A stretch of 64,000 bases of DNA, taken from the NCBI GenBank assembly GCA_004431415.1, contig QPMI01000167.1, forward strand, positions 161,222-225,221, given 5' to 3'. The DNA comes from Cyanophora paradoxa. Taxonomy: Eukaryota > Glaucocystophyceae > Cyanophorales > Cyanophoraceae. The number at the start of each line of letters is the position of its first letter. Position 1 is the stretch's first letter. The notes under the pieces were generated by a model that was not told the DNA's origin, ran no database searches, and worked only from the letters and a program-made list of their open reading frames with translations. The translations under genes were made by a program, and so were the position numbers. Shown here piece after piece: positions 9,730-21,142 of this stretch.

Positions 9730-12700
9730 CTAGAAGCGGAAGCGGATGGGGGGGCCGGCGGATGCGTCGGGGGGCTGGGCGGGCTCGTACGGGGCGCGGT
9801 GCGGGGCGAGGAGGGGCCGGTGCGGGGCCTGCAGGGGCCGTTCGGCCTCCCAGTCGGGGATGCTTCCCGGAGCGCCGTCCCAGGCGCCCCCGCTCCCGTC
9901 GTCCTCGCCGTGCGGCGCCAGCGTCGGCGCCCGCGCGGCGAAGGGCGAGCGCGCGCGCATCGCCGCCTGCAGCTCCGTCCCCTGGTTCCGCGGCGTGTAC
10001 GGCTCCTCCTCCACAGCCGCCGGCCCCGCCGCCCGCCCCGGGGCTCGGGCGGCGCCCAGGGCGAGGGGGAACTCGGCGTGGACCGAGGCGTGCGAGCCCT
10101 GCGTCCCGTTCGGGCGCGCCCACGCACCGCCCCGCGCGCCGCTCGAAGGGCCCGCCCAGCTTCCCTCCACGGCGCCCGGCCCAAGCAGGGGCCGCACGAG
10201 GGGCCCGTGCTGCGATCCCGAGGGCCGCCGCGGGGGCCGGGCCTGCCCTCGAGCCGCCGTTGCGGGGCCGCCGGCGGCGTGATCCGTGAAGGTGGGGCCG
10301 AGGACGGGGGGTGCGAAGATGGAGGCAACGGCCAGCGGCTGGTCCTGCGAGGGCCGGGATCGCAGCCCGAGGAGCGCCTGCGCCTCCGCCACCGCGCTGT
10401 CCCACACCGCCCGCAGGCTGGAGCCGCCGCCAGCCTCTTCGGCGCGGCCCTCCTCCCGCACCACGAATGTCGGCAGGTCGCGCCCACGGCCGAGCTGCGG
10501 CGGCGGCTGGGCGCCAGGGTGCGCGCTGCGGCGGCGGGGCGGCTGCTGTTCGGGGCCGGCGTGGGCGTGGTGCGGGCGCTGCGCAGAGGCGAGGCGCTGC
10601 ATGGACTGCTGCCGCTGGAGGGACTGCTGCCGCTGGAGGCCCTCCCCGTGCCCGTTCACGCCGCCGTGCCCGTGGTGCCCGTGCGGCCGCCGCACGTGCG
10701 CCGCCGCCGCCCCTGCGCCCGCGCCGCCGCCGCCGTCTCCGCCCGGAACGACACCGCCTGCGGGCCCCTTCGGCGGGAGGGGCGGCGGGGCGGCGGGGCG
10801 GCGCACGATCTCGGTGGCGGCGGTGAAGGCGCTCGAGGCGAGGCGGCTCAGGCCGGCACCCGAGGTCGACTCGCCGTGCTCGCCCGCCTCCTGCTTCTGC
10901 GGCCGCCTCGCGGGGGCGCGGCGCCCGCGCGCGGCGCAGGCGCACCCTCGGGGGCGGGGCGACGAGGCCCACGGGCTGCGTGGCGGGGGCCTCTGGGGCC
11001 GGGGGCCCGCCGGCGGCGGCCTGAGCCTGGGCGAGGGCAGCGAACTCGGGGGGGATCTGCGCGGCGTGAGCGACGCGGGGCGGGGCGGGGCGGGGTGGGG
11101 CGGCGGGCCTCGACGCCGAAGAGGGAGGCCTCGCGGGCGAGGAAGGCGGCCTGCCGCCGCCGCTGGTGCTGCGCCCGCAGGTGCGAGTTGATCAGCGCCG
11201 CCAGGTTCCCCAGCGGCGATCCCAGCAGCTGCGCAAGTTCGCCCCATGTCAGCGCCGGGCCGGCGGCGGGGCGGGGCGGCGCGGGCCTGGGTCATAACGC
11301 GGTTGGCGGCGGCCTCGACGGCGGAGCAGAGGACGCCGCGGAAGATGGCGGCGATCGAGTTGTATAGCCAGCTCATCTTTGAGCTCTTGAACGTCAGATC
11401 TGCCGCCCCGCGCCCCGTCGGCCCCTGGCCACGCGGCCCTCGCGCCGCCGCGCCTCGCGCCTGCTCACCGATGTCGGAGACCTTGACGTTGTTGAAGTCA
11501 GCGGCGATCTCCGGGAGCTCCTCCGGGCCACGCTGTACGATCTGCCCGCCCTCAGACCGGCCCGCGCCCCGCCCTGCCCAGGACAGCGCACCTTGAGGGG
11601 GAAGGAGAGGTGCGGGCGGGAGGCCGGTCAAGGCTCGCGCGCGGGGAGCGGGCGTGGCGTGCGCGAGAGGGGGCGTTGTGGGGCAGGGAGGATATGGGAG
11701 TGAAGTTAAACTCGGCGTCGAGGAGGCCGTTCGTCTGCACGGCGGCGTCAGACGGGGCGGGGGGCGGGGCTGGGCGGGGCGGGGCGGGGCGGGCACGGAG
11801 AAGGCGTCGTGCTCCTCGAAGGCGACGCTCCAGGCGATGTCGTTGAAGTTGGCCAGCAGCGACATGCTGCGCCCCCTCGCACGCGCCCCGCCGGCCCCGC
11901 GTCCCACACCGGCACCGCGCACTTGCTCAGGTGGAGCGCGTCCCCGCGCCGCTCGAACCGCACATCCGCCGCCGAGAAGGAGAGCGACGACAGGTGCACG
12001 TTCTTAACCTACGCGGCGCCTCACGCAAAGCGGCCCCGCAGCGCCGCAGCCGGCCCCGCACCGAGAACTCGGCCGGCCCGAGGGGACTTGCTGCGGGCCG
12101 CGTGCGTCGCACAGGGGAAGCGGGCGCGCTGGCGGGCGGGGACGAACCGGAGCGGCCGGATATGGGGGGGACGACGATCTTTCGGATGACCTGGATTAGC
12201 ATGTCGCTGGAGAAGACCTGCGCGCCCGTCGCCCCTGTCCCGGCCGGCGGACCCAGCGGGCGGCGCGCCTGGGAGACGACGTTAATGGCCTCGTCCGTCG
12301 ACAGCGAGACCGCCTTCCCCACGCGGATCACGTCCTCGTGCTGGCCCCCGGTGAGGCTCCGTGGCCGCCTGCAGCCCCCGCCCCCGCGCACCCGTAGCGT
12401 GGCGCTAGCGTCGAACGGGACACGGTCCACGGCGGCGACGGCCCGCAGCAGTAGGGTCCGGCAGGCGCTGATGAGGGACCCCATCACCTGCGAGCACCGC
12501 GTCTGTGTCCCGGGCACGCCCACGCACAACAATAGCGCAAGGTGTGAAAACGAACGTTGTTGCCGGACAGGAGCGATCTCCGACCGAGCTCGGTGTGGAA
12601 GAACGCCTTCAGCTCATCTGCGCAGCAGTACGTAAACGGAACCCGCCAAGGATCGACGGGCCACGACGGACCGTCCACTTCTTGCAGCGTGGCTGCCCGG

Positions 12701-13640
12701 TCTTTGTCGCTCTTCATGGCGTTCATGAAACTTGTCGACGCCGAGAATAACTGTGCATTTGAATCAAGAAAAGCATCGACCAAGAAAGACAAGAAAGACA
12801 AGCTGCTGCGGCGATGAAAAGGGAAGAAAGGACGCGATGCGGCGGGAGCCGTTCATCTCTTCATTCCAAAACGCTCGCACCAAGTGGCCCCAATCGGTAG
12901 CCCACAGGTGGTCGAGTGCGAACGACGCGTGGTCAAGTGCGCTGGAGTCGTCAGGCCAGCCCATGATCTGCCAAAGGTCATCAGTCTGTGTGAGAGGCTG
13001 CCAAGTGAGCGCACATTGTTGAGCGTGTCCAGCAGCCAGCGCCCGTCTCTCGAGTCGAAGAGCTGCCAGTTGCCGGTCAGTCCGAGTGCGCAGGCTGGAG
13101 CGGAAACGCAGACTCCATGCGAGCGCACTCGGTTCCCGACTCGCTCGACCTCCCTGCTTCGAGCGGCCAGGCCCGGGTTGCGTGAGATCGCCCCCCACAG
13201 CAGGCGGACATCGATGATAGGTTGCTTCACTTGCTGCCGCTGTCGAATCCACTCCTGAGGCGCGTCAGCTTGGAAACCAAGCCGCTGCGGTGCACTAGGC
13301 GCACTTGGATGGCGCCGATGCTGGCCTGCACTTCCTGGCAACGGCCCAAATCGTCCAGTACGCGCTTGCTGGCGTTGATGCTCTGCTGAACCTTCTTGAG
13401 CTCGCTAGCATACCTGCGGTCGCGTTTAGGCGGGTCTGCTTCGCGGCTAACTGCAAAATCCGCGCGGGTGCTCAAACAGGCGCGGGAGTCTAACCTTTCT
13501 TCTTCCTTTCTCTTCTTCCGCGCATCCTCTCGCGCGGGGTCGCGCTTCCCCTGTCGGAGCTGCGGCGGTGTGGCGCCGTGCGGTGCGGTGTAGGGCAGCC
13601 CCACGTAGGGGGGCGCGGGCTGCGGCGGCTCTGACAGCAT
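9730..13640 (-). CDS. Large multi-exon protein with a TULIP/BPI-like lipid-binding region (tentative)
   Basis: At least ten exons on the minus strand, stop at 9730. The N-terminal part (about 13640-13230) is charged and coiled-coil-like (ELKKVQQSINASKRVLDDLG). Middle exons read WQLFDSRDGRWLLDTLNN, MGWPDDSSALDHASFALDHL, ADELKAFFHTELGRRSLLSG and GSLISACRTLLLRAVAAVDR. The part at 12020-11260 (HLSSLSFSAADVRFERRGD, SLLANFNDIAWSVAFEEHD, AAVQTNGLLDAEFNFTPIS, ELPEIAADFNNVKVSDIG, KMSWLYNSIAAIFRGVLCSA) resembles one half of a BPI/LBP-type TULIP barrel. The C-terminal 400 or so residues are low-complexity Pro/Ala/Gln, with QRQQSLQRQQSMQR near 10600. Intron 12218-12268 is GC-AG. I infer one gene from continuous frames; it could be two. 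Family assignment is weak. Its start lies under 200 bp from the PSMA5 start on the other strand. Confidence 0.5.
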
Positions 13641-13825
13641 CGCGCTCGGACCGTGCTCTGATCAGAGCGTCGTCCCGAAACGTTAGCCGCACGTCGACAC
13701 GCGTACCCGTACGGCGTGTGGTCAAAACCGAGCAACTTCCAGCTGCAGCCCCGCGACTACAGCCTGTCAAACGAAGCGCGAGGGGGAAGCGGAAGAGCTT
13801 TTTAGAGCGTTGCACCCCCGGCGCC

Positions 13826-14998
13826 ATGTTTCTGACAAGGTGTGTACGCGCGCCCGCTCCGCGCGCCCTGCAGCTCTGCGGTCTCCGTCTTCGAGATCAG
13901 AGATGCACACGCCGGGTCATATGCCCACCTTCGATGGCCGCAGGAACGAGTATGACCGCGGCGTCAACACATTCTCGCCCGAGGGCCGGCTTTTTCAAGT
14001 CGAGTACGCTCTTGAGGCGATCAAGGTGCGGCCTACGCGTGCACATCGCTCTCAGAGGCCGCGCATGTGCCGGGTGCCTTACGTTCGCGGCAGCTGGGCT
14101 CGACCGCCGTGGGCATTCAGACCGCCGAGGGCGTGATCATTGCGGTCGAAAAGCGCCTGACATCACCTCTCCTGGAGCCTTCGAGCGTGGAGAAGATCAT
14201 GGAAATCGACTCGCACATGGGCTGTGCGATGAGCGGTCTCACTGCCGATGCGCGGACCCTCATCGACTTCGCTCGAGTGGAGACTCAAGTACGAGTGCAC
14301 GCGAGCGGTGGGTTGCGTCTGGCGCGCTCACCCGCGGCAGAACTACCGGTTTTCGTACAACGAGCCGATGGGGATGGAGTCGTGCACACAGGCGATTTGC
14401 GACAAGTGCCTTGGATTTGGAGAAGGGGGAGAAGATACGATGGTGCGTTTCATCGATGACGAGTGCTGTCTTATGCAGGCACTGAATTTTGTCGCAGTCT
14501 CGGCCTTTCGGAGTTGCATTGCTGATCGCTGGCATCGACGGGCTTGGCCCTGCATTGTGTGTTCCTTTTTGTTTTCATATCCGAGCTGCCTTGCATGGCC
14601 TTCCAACTCACGTCAACCCTGGTAGGTATCACACCGACCCGTCAGGCACGTACACTCGTTTCGACACGAAGGCGATCGGCTCGGGTGCCGAGGGCGCTCA
14701 GACTGCACTCACGGAGGGTTACAACAAGGTGCTAAGCGCTCAGCGACCTTTCTCTTCTCTTTTCTGTGCATGACCTCGCATTCTTTCCCAGAGTATGACT
14801 CTCGCCGAGGCCGAGAAGCTGGCATTGAGTACGCTAAAGCAGGTCATGGAAGAGAAAATCACGGACACAAATGTCGAGCTGGCATCCGTCCGGACTGACA
14901 CCCGCAAGTTCAAGATCTACTCGCAGGAGGAGCTCCGGGAGGTTCTGGCACGGATCACGACAACAGCTGGGCCTTCCGATGCTGCAGCCCCAGCGTAA
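13826..14998 (+). CDS. PSMA5: 20S proteasome subunit alpha type-5
   Basis: Structural alpha-ring subunit of the 20S proteasome. Seven exons give 253 aa: 13826-13839, 13944-14025, 14094-14288, 14341-14442, 14498-14556, 14626-14728, 14792-14998. The sequence follows animal and plant alpha-5 almost residue by residue: [138 protein letters not shown]. The first exon carries only 14 coding bases. All six introns are GT-AG. Confidence 0.96.
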
Positions 14999-15355
14999 CT
15001 CGAGTGACTTTCTTCTCCCGGCCTCGTGTTCCCTGCATGATTTTATGGCACTTCTACACACGTACACCCAACGATTTCGGTCCGCATATGGCCACCGTCT
15101 TGACTGCGTGGGTTACCGCGGCTAGCTATAGTGGTACATAAAGCGGGCGCCGTCGAGCGCTCCCCTTCATGACGCGACGAGCACCTGGTTTCGGAACATC
15201 GTATTCACATAATCAATGTCGTCTACACGACAAATGTGCAGTGGACGATAGCAGAGAAGGTTCACGGGATGGGTAGGGGCGAAAACGCGGAAGACACCGC
15301 GCACGCTCGCAGGACGGGGGAGCGCGGCGGCGGGGAGTGAGGACAGTTAAATAAT

Positions 15356-15937
15356 CTACTTCGACATGAGCAAGTTGACGAAATCGGCGTAGTTGACCTT
15401 GCCATCGCCAGAGACATCTGCTTCCCGAATCATCTCGTCGACCTGGCGTCGCCATCAGCACCACTCACAGACGCCGCCGCGTAAGCTAACTCGCAGACCT
15501 CCTCGTCAGTGAGCTTCTCGCCGAGGTTTGTCATGATGTGCCGCAGCTCGACAGTGGTGATGTAGCCGCTGCCCTCCTTATCGAACACGCGGAAGGCATC
15601 CATAATCTCCTCGGTCGAGTAGGGCTCCTTGGACTTCTTGCTCATAATGGTGAGGAACTGTAAAGACAGCCGACACGCATCAGCGTTCTGGCCATTTTTG
15701 AGCGGCGGCGCCCATATGGGCAAAGCGCACGTTGGCAAAGTCAATGAGGGTCGTTCCTTCGGCCTGGAGTTCATTGATGAGCTCGTTCAGCTCCGCCTCG
15801 GTGGGTGTCTGGCCGAGCGAGCGCATCACTGTGCCGAGCTCCTTCGGGGTGATGCAGCCATCGCCGTCGCGGTCAAAGAGAGAGAACGCCTCCTTGAACT
15901 CCGCAAGCTGCTCCTCGGTGAACTCGTGGTGGCCGGC
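15356..15937 (-). CDS. Calmodulin (first coding exon not identified)
   Basis: Four-EF-hand calcium sensor. Three exons join in phase 0: 15731-15937, 15499-15657 and 15356-15442, giving 150 residues. EF loops: [12 protein letters not shown] (1), about 12 residues starting in the [11 protein letters not shown] region (2), [12 protein letters not shown] (3), [12 protein letters not shown] (4), ending NLLMSK. The first exon begins [20 protein letters not shown], so the initiator exon should add only one or a few residues upstream of 15937; no unambiguous ATG was found (15940-16050). EF loop 2 is degenerate: [11 protein letters not shown] has Ala and Glu at the first ligand positions and lacks the Asp-x-Asp-x-Asp start. 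The last loops are canonical. A centrin-like or divergent calmodulin-like protein is the alternative. Confidence 0.85.
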
Positions 15938-16189
15938 CTGCACGAAAGGCAGGTCAGCATGGGAGCGCACCAGGCGGGCCAACCGCCGACGAGTTCGCCG
16001 CGCAGAGGCTGCCAGCGGCACACCATTTGCGAATGCTACTGCGCTGCGGGTTGCGGATGGCCGAGGTTTTGAAGTTGGGTCTTTTCTTAGACCGTCGTTT
16101 CTGCCAGGGGTGGACCTGGCCGGGGGTACGGAGCCTCGGAGATCTCTGCATGGGCAGCTGCAGCTTGCGCTAGCAGCTCAGCGGTGATC

Positions 16190-16660
16190 AACAGCTGTAT
16201 ATATACGGCTGCCACAGGCTGTACATGTACATGTACGTACTGTATATAGTTTCGAATTCCCCTCCGCAAACTTGAAATACGTATACTGCAGCTGGTACCG
16301 CGGCCGGCCGCGGTCACACACGGCCGCGGGTACGTACTAGTACTACGGTATATGTACCGGACGGCTCACGCGTACGTGCACTGCGCGTGCGCATGCAGCT
16401 GAGCTCGAGTCATGCATATGCATATGATCATGATCATGATCGATATCATGGCCATGCCATGGCCACGGCCGCGGCCGGCGCCATGCCCATGGCCATGCAC
16501 AGTACACTAGGCCTAGGGCATATACGTATACGCATGCATATATATGGTCGACATCATGATCATATATATATATGATCATGATCATGATGCATATGGTAAC
16601 GTTTGCCAAGTACTAGTTGCATCATGATCATGATCATGATCAATTTCAGCTGCAGACAGC
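16190..16660. repeat. Palindrome-tiled island 1
   Basis: The sequence is an almost unbroken chain of overlapping perfect palindromes of 4-10 bp (for example TACATGTA, GGTACC, CGGCCGGCCG, CGCATGCG-like, GATCATGATC, GGCCATGGCC, ATATACGTATAT-like, GTCGAC). No coding potential. It ends in (ATGATC)n units. See findings for the three other islands. Confidence 0.85.
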
Positions 16661-16735
16661 TTAATTATATAACTTAGTAACTTGGCGGCAATTTGCAACT
16701 GGGCGGACCCGGGAGCTCAAGAGGGGACCCGGGCC
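16530..16735 (+). repeat. Dispersed repeat, copy 1 (second copy near 29395-29620)
   Basis: From the ATATATGGTCGAC motif through GGTAACGTTTGCCAAG, the (ATGATC)n run and CAATTTCAGCTGCAG to GGGCGGACCCGGGAGCTCA, this stretch matches 29395-29620 in the same order with small indels. Confidence 0.85.
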
Positions 16736-16739
16736 CGCC

Positions 16740-17957
16740 AGGCCTAGGGGGCCCCTGGCACCGTGCCACGCCGTGTGACGGTGGGACTGCGGCAGGCCTA
16801 GGGCGGGCCGGGCCTTGTGCCAAGCGTACGGGCCTTGTACATATGCCGCGCGCCTTGAGCTGAATTCGAGTCGAGGGCCGCTCATGATCAGCCGCTGAGC
16901 AGCTCCCGATCCGATCGCGAGTTCCAGCTGCAGTGGGGCCGGGGCCCGGCGGCCGGCTCTTAAATTTTCCCCGCGGGCACGGTTACTCGGCAAGGGCGTG
17001 TTTTTTTTCCCTAAAGCGGTAATCTAATTCAAAGCACAGTCCACAGAGCACAGTCTAGTCTAAGTAACTATACTACAAGAGGGGTGTAGTGTAGTGTCTA
17101 AAGCTAGCTGGCTTGTTGGAGGTGTTGAATGTAGAAGGTCCCCCGTGGTTGTTGCGCCGTCCACTGCCGACCGCCTGCTGGATTATTCCTGGGGCGTGAA
17201 GCCGGACCTGGTTCTGCATCTCGCAGGGTCCTCCTCCAAGCAGGAGCCTTACTCCTCGGTTGCCAGTTGAGTTGTAGAGCCTCCTTTTGTGGCATCCCAA
17301 AGGGCTGTCCACTAGGTATTGGTCTTGGCCGTGGTAGGGGGCGCACATAGCTCGTCTTCGACACTGGGTGCTCTGGGCGTATATATAGCGCAGGCGTCGG
17401 CCAGAGAGTACTACGGTTTTCGCTGCTCAGCGGCTATCCCATGTGCCCTACTCTATACTCCCAGCGGGCTCCCACGTAGGTACGTTTACAATGAGATGAC
17501 CGGCTCCCTTCCTGACTTGTTGGACCATTCCTCTTCCAGAGAGAAGAAGCAGATTCCGGCCTTCCTCTCGATACTATTATTCAGGCCGGTCTGGGCGAGC
17601 TCGAGCTTGAGGATGGGCCCACTGTTTGAACCCTGGAGCTGGAGATCCGGACCCCAAGAAGGCCAGGCGCCGGAAACAGCTTCTGCTCTCTGGAAGAGGC
17701 CAAAGAAGGAAGAGGTCAGCAAGGAGGAGGCGCATCAACCATGCCCTTTCTCCTGAAAGCGTCTAGATGCAGTGTCGGCATACCTAGTGCCAATATCGCG
17801 GCCTGCATCCGTGCCAATGGCACGGGCGGCATACCAGTGGTGCGAGACTTCCTGCTCTGGCGGACGAGGAGGAAGCCCTGCAAAATTCTCGGCTCGCGGC
17901 TTTGTGTGTGTGTGTGTGTTGGGGGGGGGGGGGGGGGGGCTCGAAGCAAGCGCACAA
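16740..17957. other. Intergenic region with simple repeats
   Basis: No recognised gene. Short open frames at 17073-17350 and 17500-17755 have no family resemblance and no splice-supported extension. Bases about 17903-17939 are (GT)n running into a long G tract. Confidence 0.5.
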
Positions 17958-19540
17958 TCATTCTCTGGTGGAGGCATAACCGGGGTTGAGGGACTTGCAA
18001 TGGGCGAGAAGCTCTTCGGAGATGGAGGTGATGATCCTCGAGTCGGGTCTGGCAACTCGGACGTTCGACAGACAGCGGCGTGGGAAAATAGAGCTCACCT
18101 CGGCGACGGGTCGGTCGTCTGGGCATAGACGAGGATTGCTCGAAGGGCTGTGCACAGACAGACGAAGGGGTCTGAAGGGGCGGAAGGCGGAGCGCGGCAG
18201 GATGGCTAGTGAAAGGCGATGAGGAGGAGGTTGGAGGCGCGGTAGCCACGTTGGCGTCGGAGGAGCGGGGGCGCAAGTCGAGGTGTGGAAACTCGGAGGA
18301 GGGCAATTCGGAGGTGGCGCGGGAAGGCGACTGTGGGCCGCCAGAGAAGCGCAGGGAAAGGGCCATGCGGGCGCTGCTCGTCGCAGCAGTGCCACGAGTC
18401 GGGAGGGGTGCGCAGGTGGGGCTGTCAGCCTGGTCGTCCCACCATGCTGTCCGGGGAACAGAAGGCGGAACCGTGTCGATCCCTCCGTGGCTCGCGGCCC
18501 TGAGTGACACACATTAATCGGCGAGCGATGCGCGAAACGCAGAGGGCGCGGCAGGACGTACGACTCTTGAAGCACTGGGGCACCCCGCCTGCGGGGCGCA
18601 TCGGCCTCCCGCGCCCGGCGGCGGGCGCGCTCGCGCTTTGCAGCTTTCGCCCCGAGGTATTGCCGGTACACGGCCTGAATTCTGCGTCCAGACGGTCGGG
18701 GCGTGCGGACGAGTCGAAAAAAAGTGGCACCGTAAGGCCGATTCGTTCGCTAGCAGAGCTCTTGCCCGTTCGCTCGCTCTCTGTGCATCTGCCGTTCGCC
18801 TCCCCAACCGGCCTTTCGTCGCGACCTGTGCGGAGCTGTATAAGAGGGCGCAATATTCAATTGGGCCGAAATGGCGAGCCTGAGCGGCAGACGACGCGCG
18901 CCCCATCTTGGACCGGAACATGGCAAGTCTGTTGGCCGTTAGCAATATGCGCGAGGGTGTACGCTTGGCGTGCAATGCACTGGGAATCATGCACCTGGCG
19001 AGAAGCATCCTAGTCGCCGACTGAATGATCACTGCCGCGTATTCCTCCTCCTCCTTCGACTCGTTCAGGCGAGCGGGCGGGGCACCGCGGCAGGGTGGGG
19101 GTTCGAGTTGCCTGGCTTTTGATGTTCACGTACAGCTGGCGATAGTATTCATCATACGGGTGCTCCCAGATGCTCTCATCCGATGCCGCGTCGTAGTAGT
19201 ACACCGCCCCGTCCTCCGTCTGAAAAGCAGCACTCAGCAATGGAGGGAAGACAGCTGACAGGATCCGAGGCACCTCGTGCTGTGTCCATCCATCGGGAAG
19301 TGGTGCACCCAGCGCATACTCCGCGATCCACAGTAGATGCGAGTCCCACACTGGGTCCATCTGCAGCTAGCGTTACATGGGGCCCCCGCGTTCAGCCCGC
19401 CCCTATACTGGAACTCACTCCGATGACAGTTTTTGCGTACTCTAAAATCTCCTGCGAACGCAAAAAATGTGGGTGGGTTTTAGAAAAGAGCCGAACAACT
19501 CGTGCTCCGCGAATGAAATCGTCAGGTAGATCCTAAAAAA
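17958..19540 (-). CDS. CEP164-like WW-domain protein with IQ motifs (ends approximate)
   Basis: Resembles the N-terminus of CEP164, a distal-appendage protein of centrioles needed for ciliogenesis. Exons read EILEYAKTVIG, then MDPVWDSHLLWIAEYALGAP and LPDGWTQHE (19360-19270), then EDGAVYYYDAASDESIWEHP and YDEYYRQLYVNIKSQ (19220-19100). This is the CEP164 order: helix with LLWIA, then WW domain, then the DEYYR helix. A GC-AG intron then joins to SKEEEEYAAVIIQSATRMLL (about 19050-18980), an IQ motif, and a GT-AG intron to RIQAVYRQYLGAKAAKRERA (about 18680), a second IQ motif. Beyond 18600 the frame is Pro/Ser-rich and its coding status is uncertain. Upstream, DLPDDFIRGAR (about 19510-19480) is probably exonic. 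Classical CEP164 is not described with IQ motifs, so this may be a relative. Confidence 0.68.
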
Positions 19541-20018
19541 CGCAACCTGAGCGGTAAACTCGGTCTCCTGCGATGCGGGTCAGGCATTCTGCTCGACAAG
19601 CTGCGGCATTCATGTGCACCGGAGCATTAGCCTGTTCCTGAAACGCGTCGAGCGCCCAACCAGTCTGCTCGGGAATTCCCCCGCTGGGGGACTTCGAAGT
19701 CGGACTGTGGGCCACGCTGTTCCGGTGCGAGCCCCTCGATGAGCCTCGAGACAGGGGACGCCGAGGGGCCGGAGACTGCGGTAGAGGGGGGGAAAAGCTT
19801 CCGGAGCCCGACTTCGGACTGCTTGGTACTTGAGACCCAGGCGAGCCCGGAACGCTTGGCGACAACCTAGCGCAGCGTTGGCCAAAGCGCTTGCGCGCGG
19901 TAGCCGAAGCGCGCGAGGGCATCAGGATCCAGCGCTTGCGCGGTTTGCGTTCGCGCACCTTGCATCCGACGACGCGCCCGGGCGCGCGGGGGCCGATCGT
20001 GGGTGACGCCGAAACCAT
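19541..20018 (-). CDS. Ser/Pro-rich open frame, possible N-terminal exon of the CEP164-like gene
   Basis: An open frame from ATG 20018 is rich in SP dipeptides (SPSVPGSPGSQVPSSPKSG, SRGSSRGSHRNSVAHSPTS), which suggests real coding sequence with phosphorylation sites. It lies immediately upstream of the CEP164-like exons on the same strand and its in-frame stop is at 19533. I could not find a clean splice joining the two, so it may be a separate short gene. Confidence 0.35.
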
Positions 20019-20709
20019 TCCTTTACAAGCTGATCAAGCACCTGCGCGCGCCAGCGCTTAGCTAAGGCTGCAGCGGGTACTTCGGCGCGGCGGCACCTCC
20101 TTCTCGGGCTTCTCTCGCGGGTTGGCCCGCAGAGGGCGGAGGTTGGCCCGTCGGCCGCCGGTCTCACCGCCCTTCCCACCCCTCAACATGTGTCAGTGCA
20201 TCGGCATTCGATCGCTGCCTCGTCAATCCCGCGCAGCTGTGCTGTACGCCGTTCCCCGTTCGGCGTTCGGCGTTCGGTCTGAACGGCGGTGAACCGTGAA
20301 CCGTGAACGGCGACGCGGGGTACGCGGTACCGCGATACGGTTGAAGCTGCTTGAGTCGCCACCCTCTCCGTCTCCACCGCCTCCGCCTGTGCTCCCTGTT
20401 CATTGAGCTGCTCGCGTGTGCATCCCTGGAAGCGCACAGGCATCTCCGTGCCTGACTTATCAACCTGTAGCGCAGCAGCCGGCGCTGCATTGTGTGCGCT
20501 GCCTGTGTGCATTGGAGAAGCACAATAAGCTACGACGCAACACCAAACGACCAAACCGTCAACGCCTAGGGCCAGCAAGTCGAAGCCTGGCAATTCGATC
20601 TCTTCAATTCAGCAAGTCAATTCAGTTCGATCTAGCTCAGTATGGGGAACTGCTGGCCATCGCCAGGTTCGTTTTGTGCATCGGCCGCGCGGTTCTCTCT
20701 AGCTGTCTA

Positions 20710-20999
20710 ATGGCCGCGTTAGACAAGATCCCCATGGAAGAGGATGTGTGGAATGCACATGACGACGGTATGCGCCGGCCCCTCCCGCCCCGCCGGCCCC
20801 GCTCGCCCACCGCAAGACAAGCATTGACGACGCCATAGATTCGGACCACGGAAACGCAGACCGAACTAGCTCTTCTCATCCATCACCTCTTTTCCCACGG
20901 AGCTCGCGTCCACTCAAGTACGTGCGAGGCAGCAAAGTAGAGAGCCCCTTGGAGCGCAGATGTAGATCTAGAGCTCCCGCCCAGCACCTTAGAAGATAA
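20710..20999 (+). CDS. Small two-exon hypothetical protein (72 aa)
   Basis: Exons 20710-20767 and 20839-20999 join through a GT-AG intron (GTATGCG...CCATAG). The product starts MAALDKIPMEEDVWNAHDDD and ends in a basic tail (RPLKYVRGSKVE, RRCRSRAPAQHLRR). The acidic start and basic end look like a real protein, but no family is recognised. Without the intron the first frame ends at 20838. Confidence 0.38.
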
Positions 21000-21014
21000 A
21001 TACTTCCAACCGCT

Positions 21015-21142
21015 AAGCGCTCGTTCGTGGCCTGGGGTGAACCGGCATTAAACCAAAAGAGGGCTCTCTAGTATGCAAAAATCATGACTTCAGTGCTCGC
21101 TTGTTCATGGCCCGGGGTGAACCGAAACTAACCAACCTCAAC
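21015..21142 (+). repeat. Short tandem duplication
   Basis: Two copies about 80 bp apart share GTGGCC(T/C)GGGGTGAACCG preceded by a GCTCGTTCG/GCTTGTTCA element (near 21020-21050 and 21098-21132). Confidence 0.65.

Noticed and set aside
9073-11367. 764-aa plus-strand open frame
   Set aside because: It overlaps transporter exons in the wrong frame and then lies antisense to the TULIP-like gene; long frames without stops are expected at this GC content.
17073-17364. Possible retrotransposon gag/pol fragment
   Set aside because: Pro/Gln-rich frames on the minus strand show no zinc knuckle, protease or reverse-transcriptase motif.
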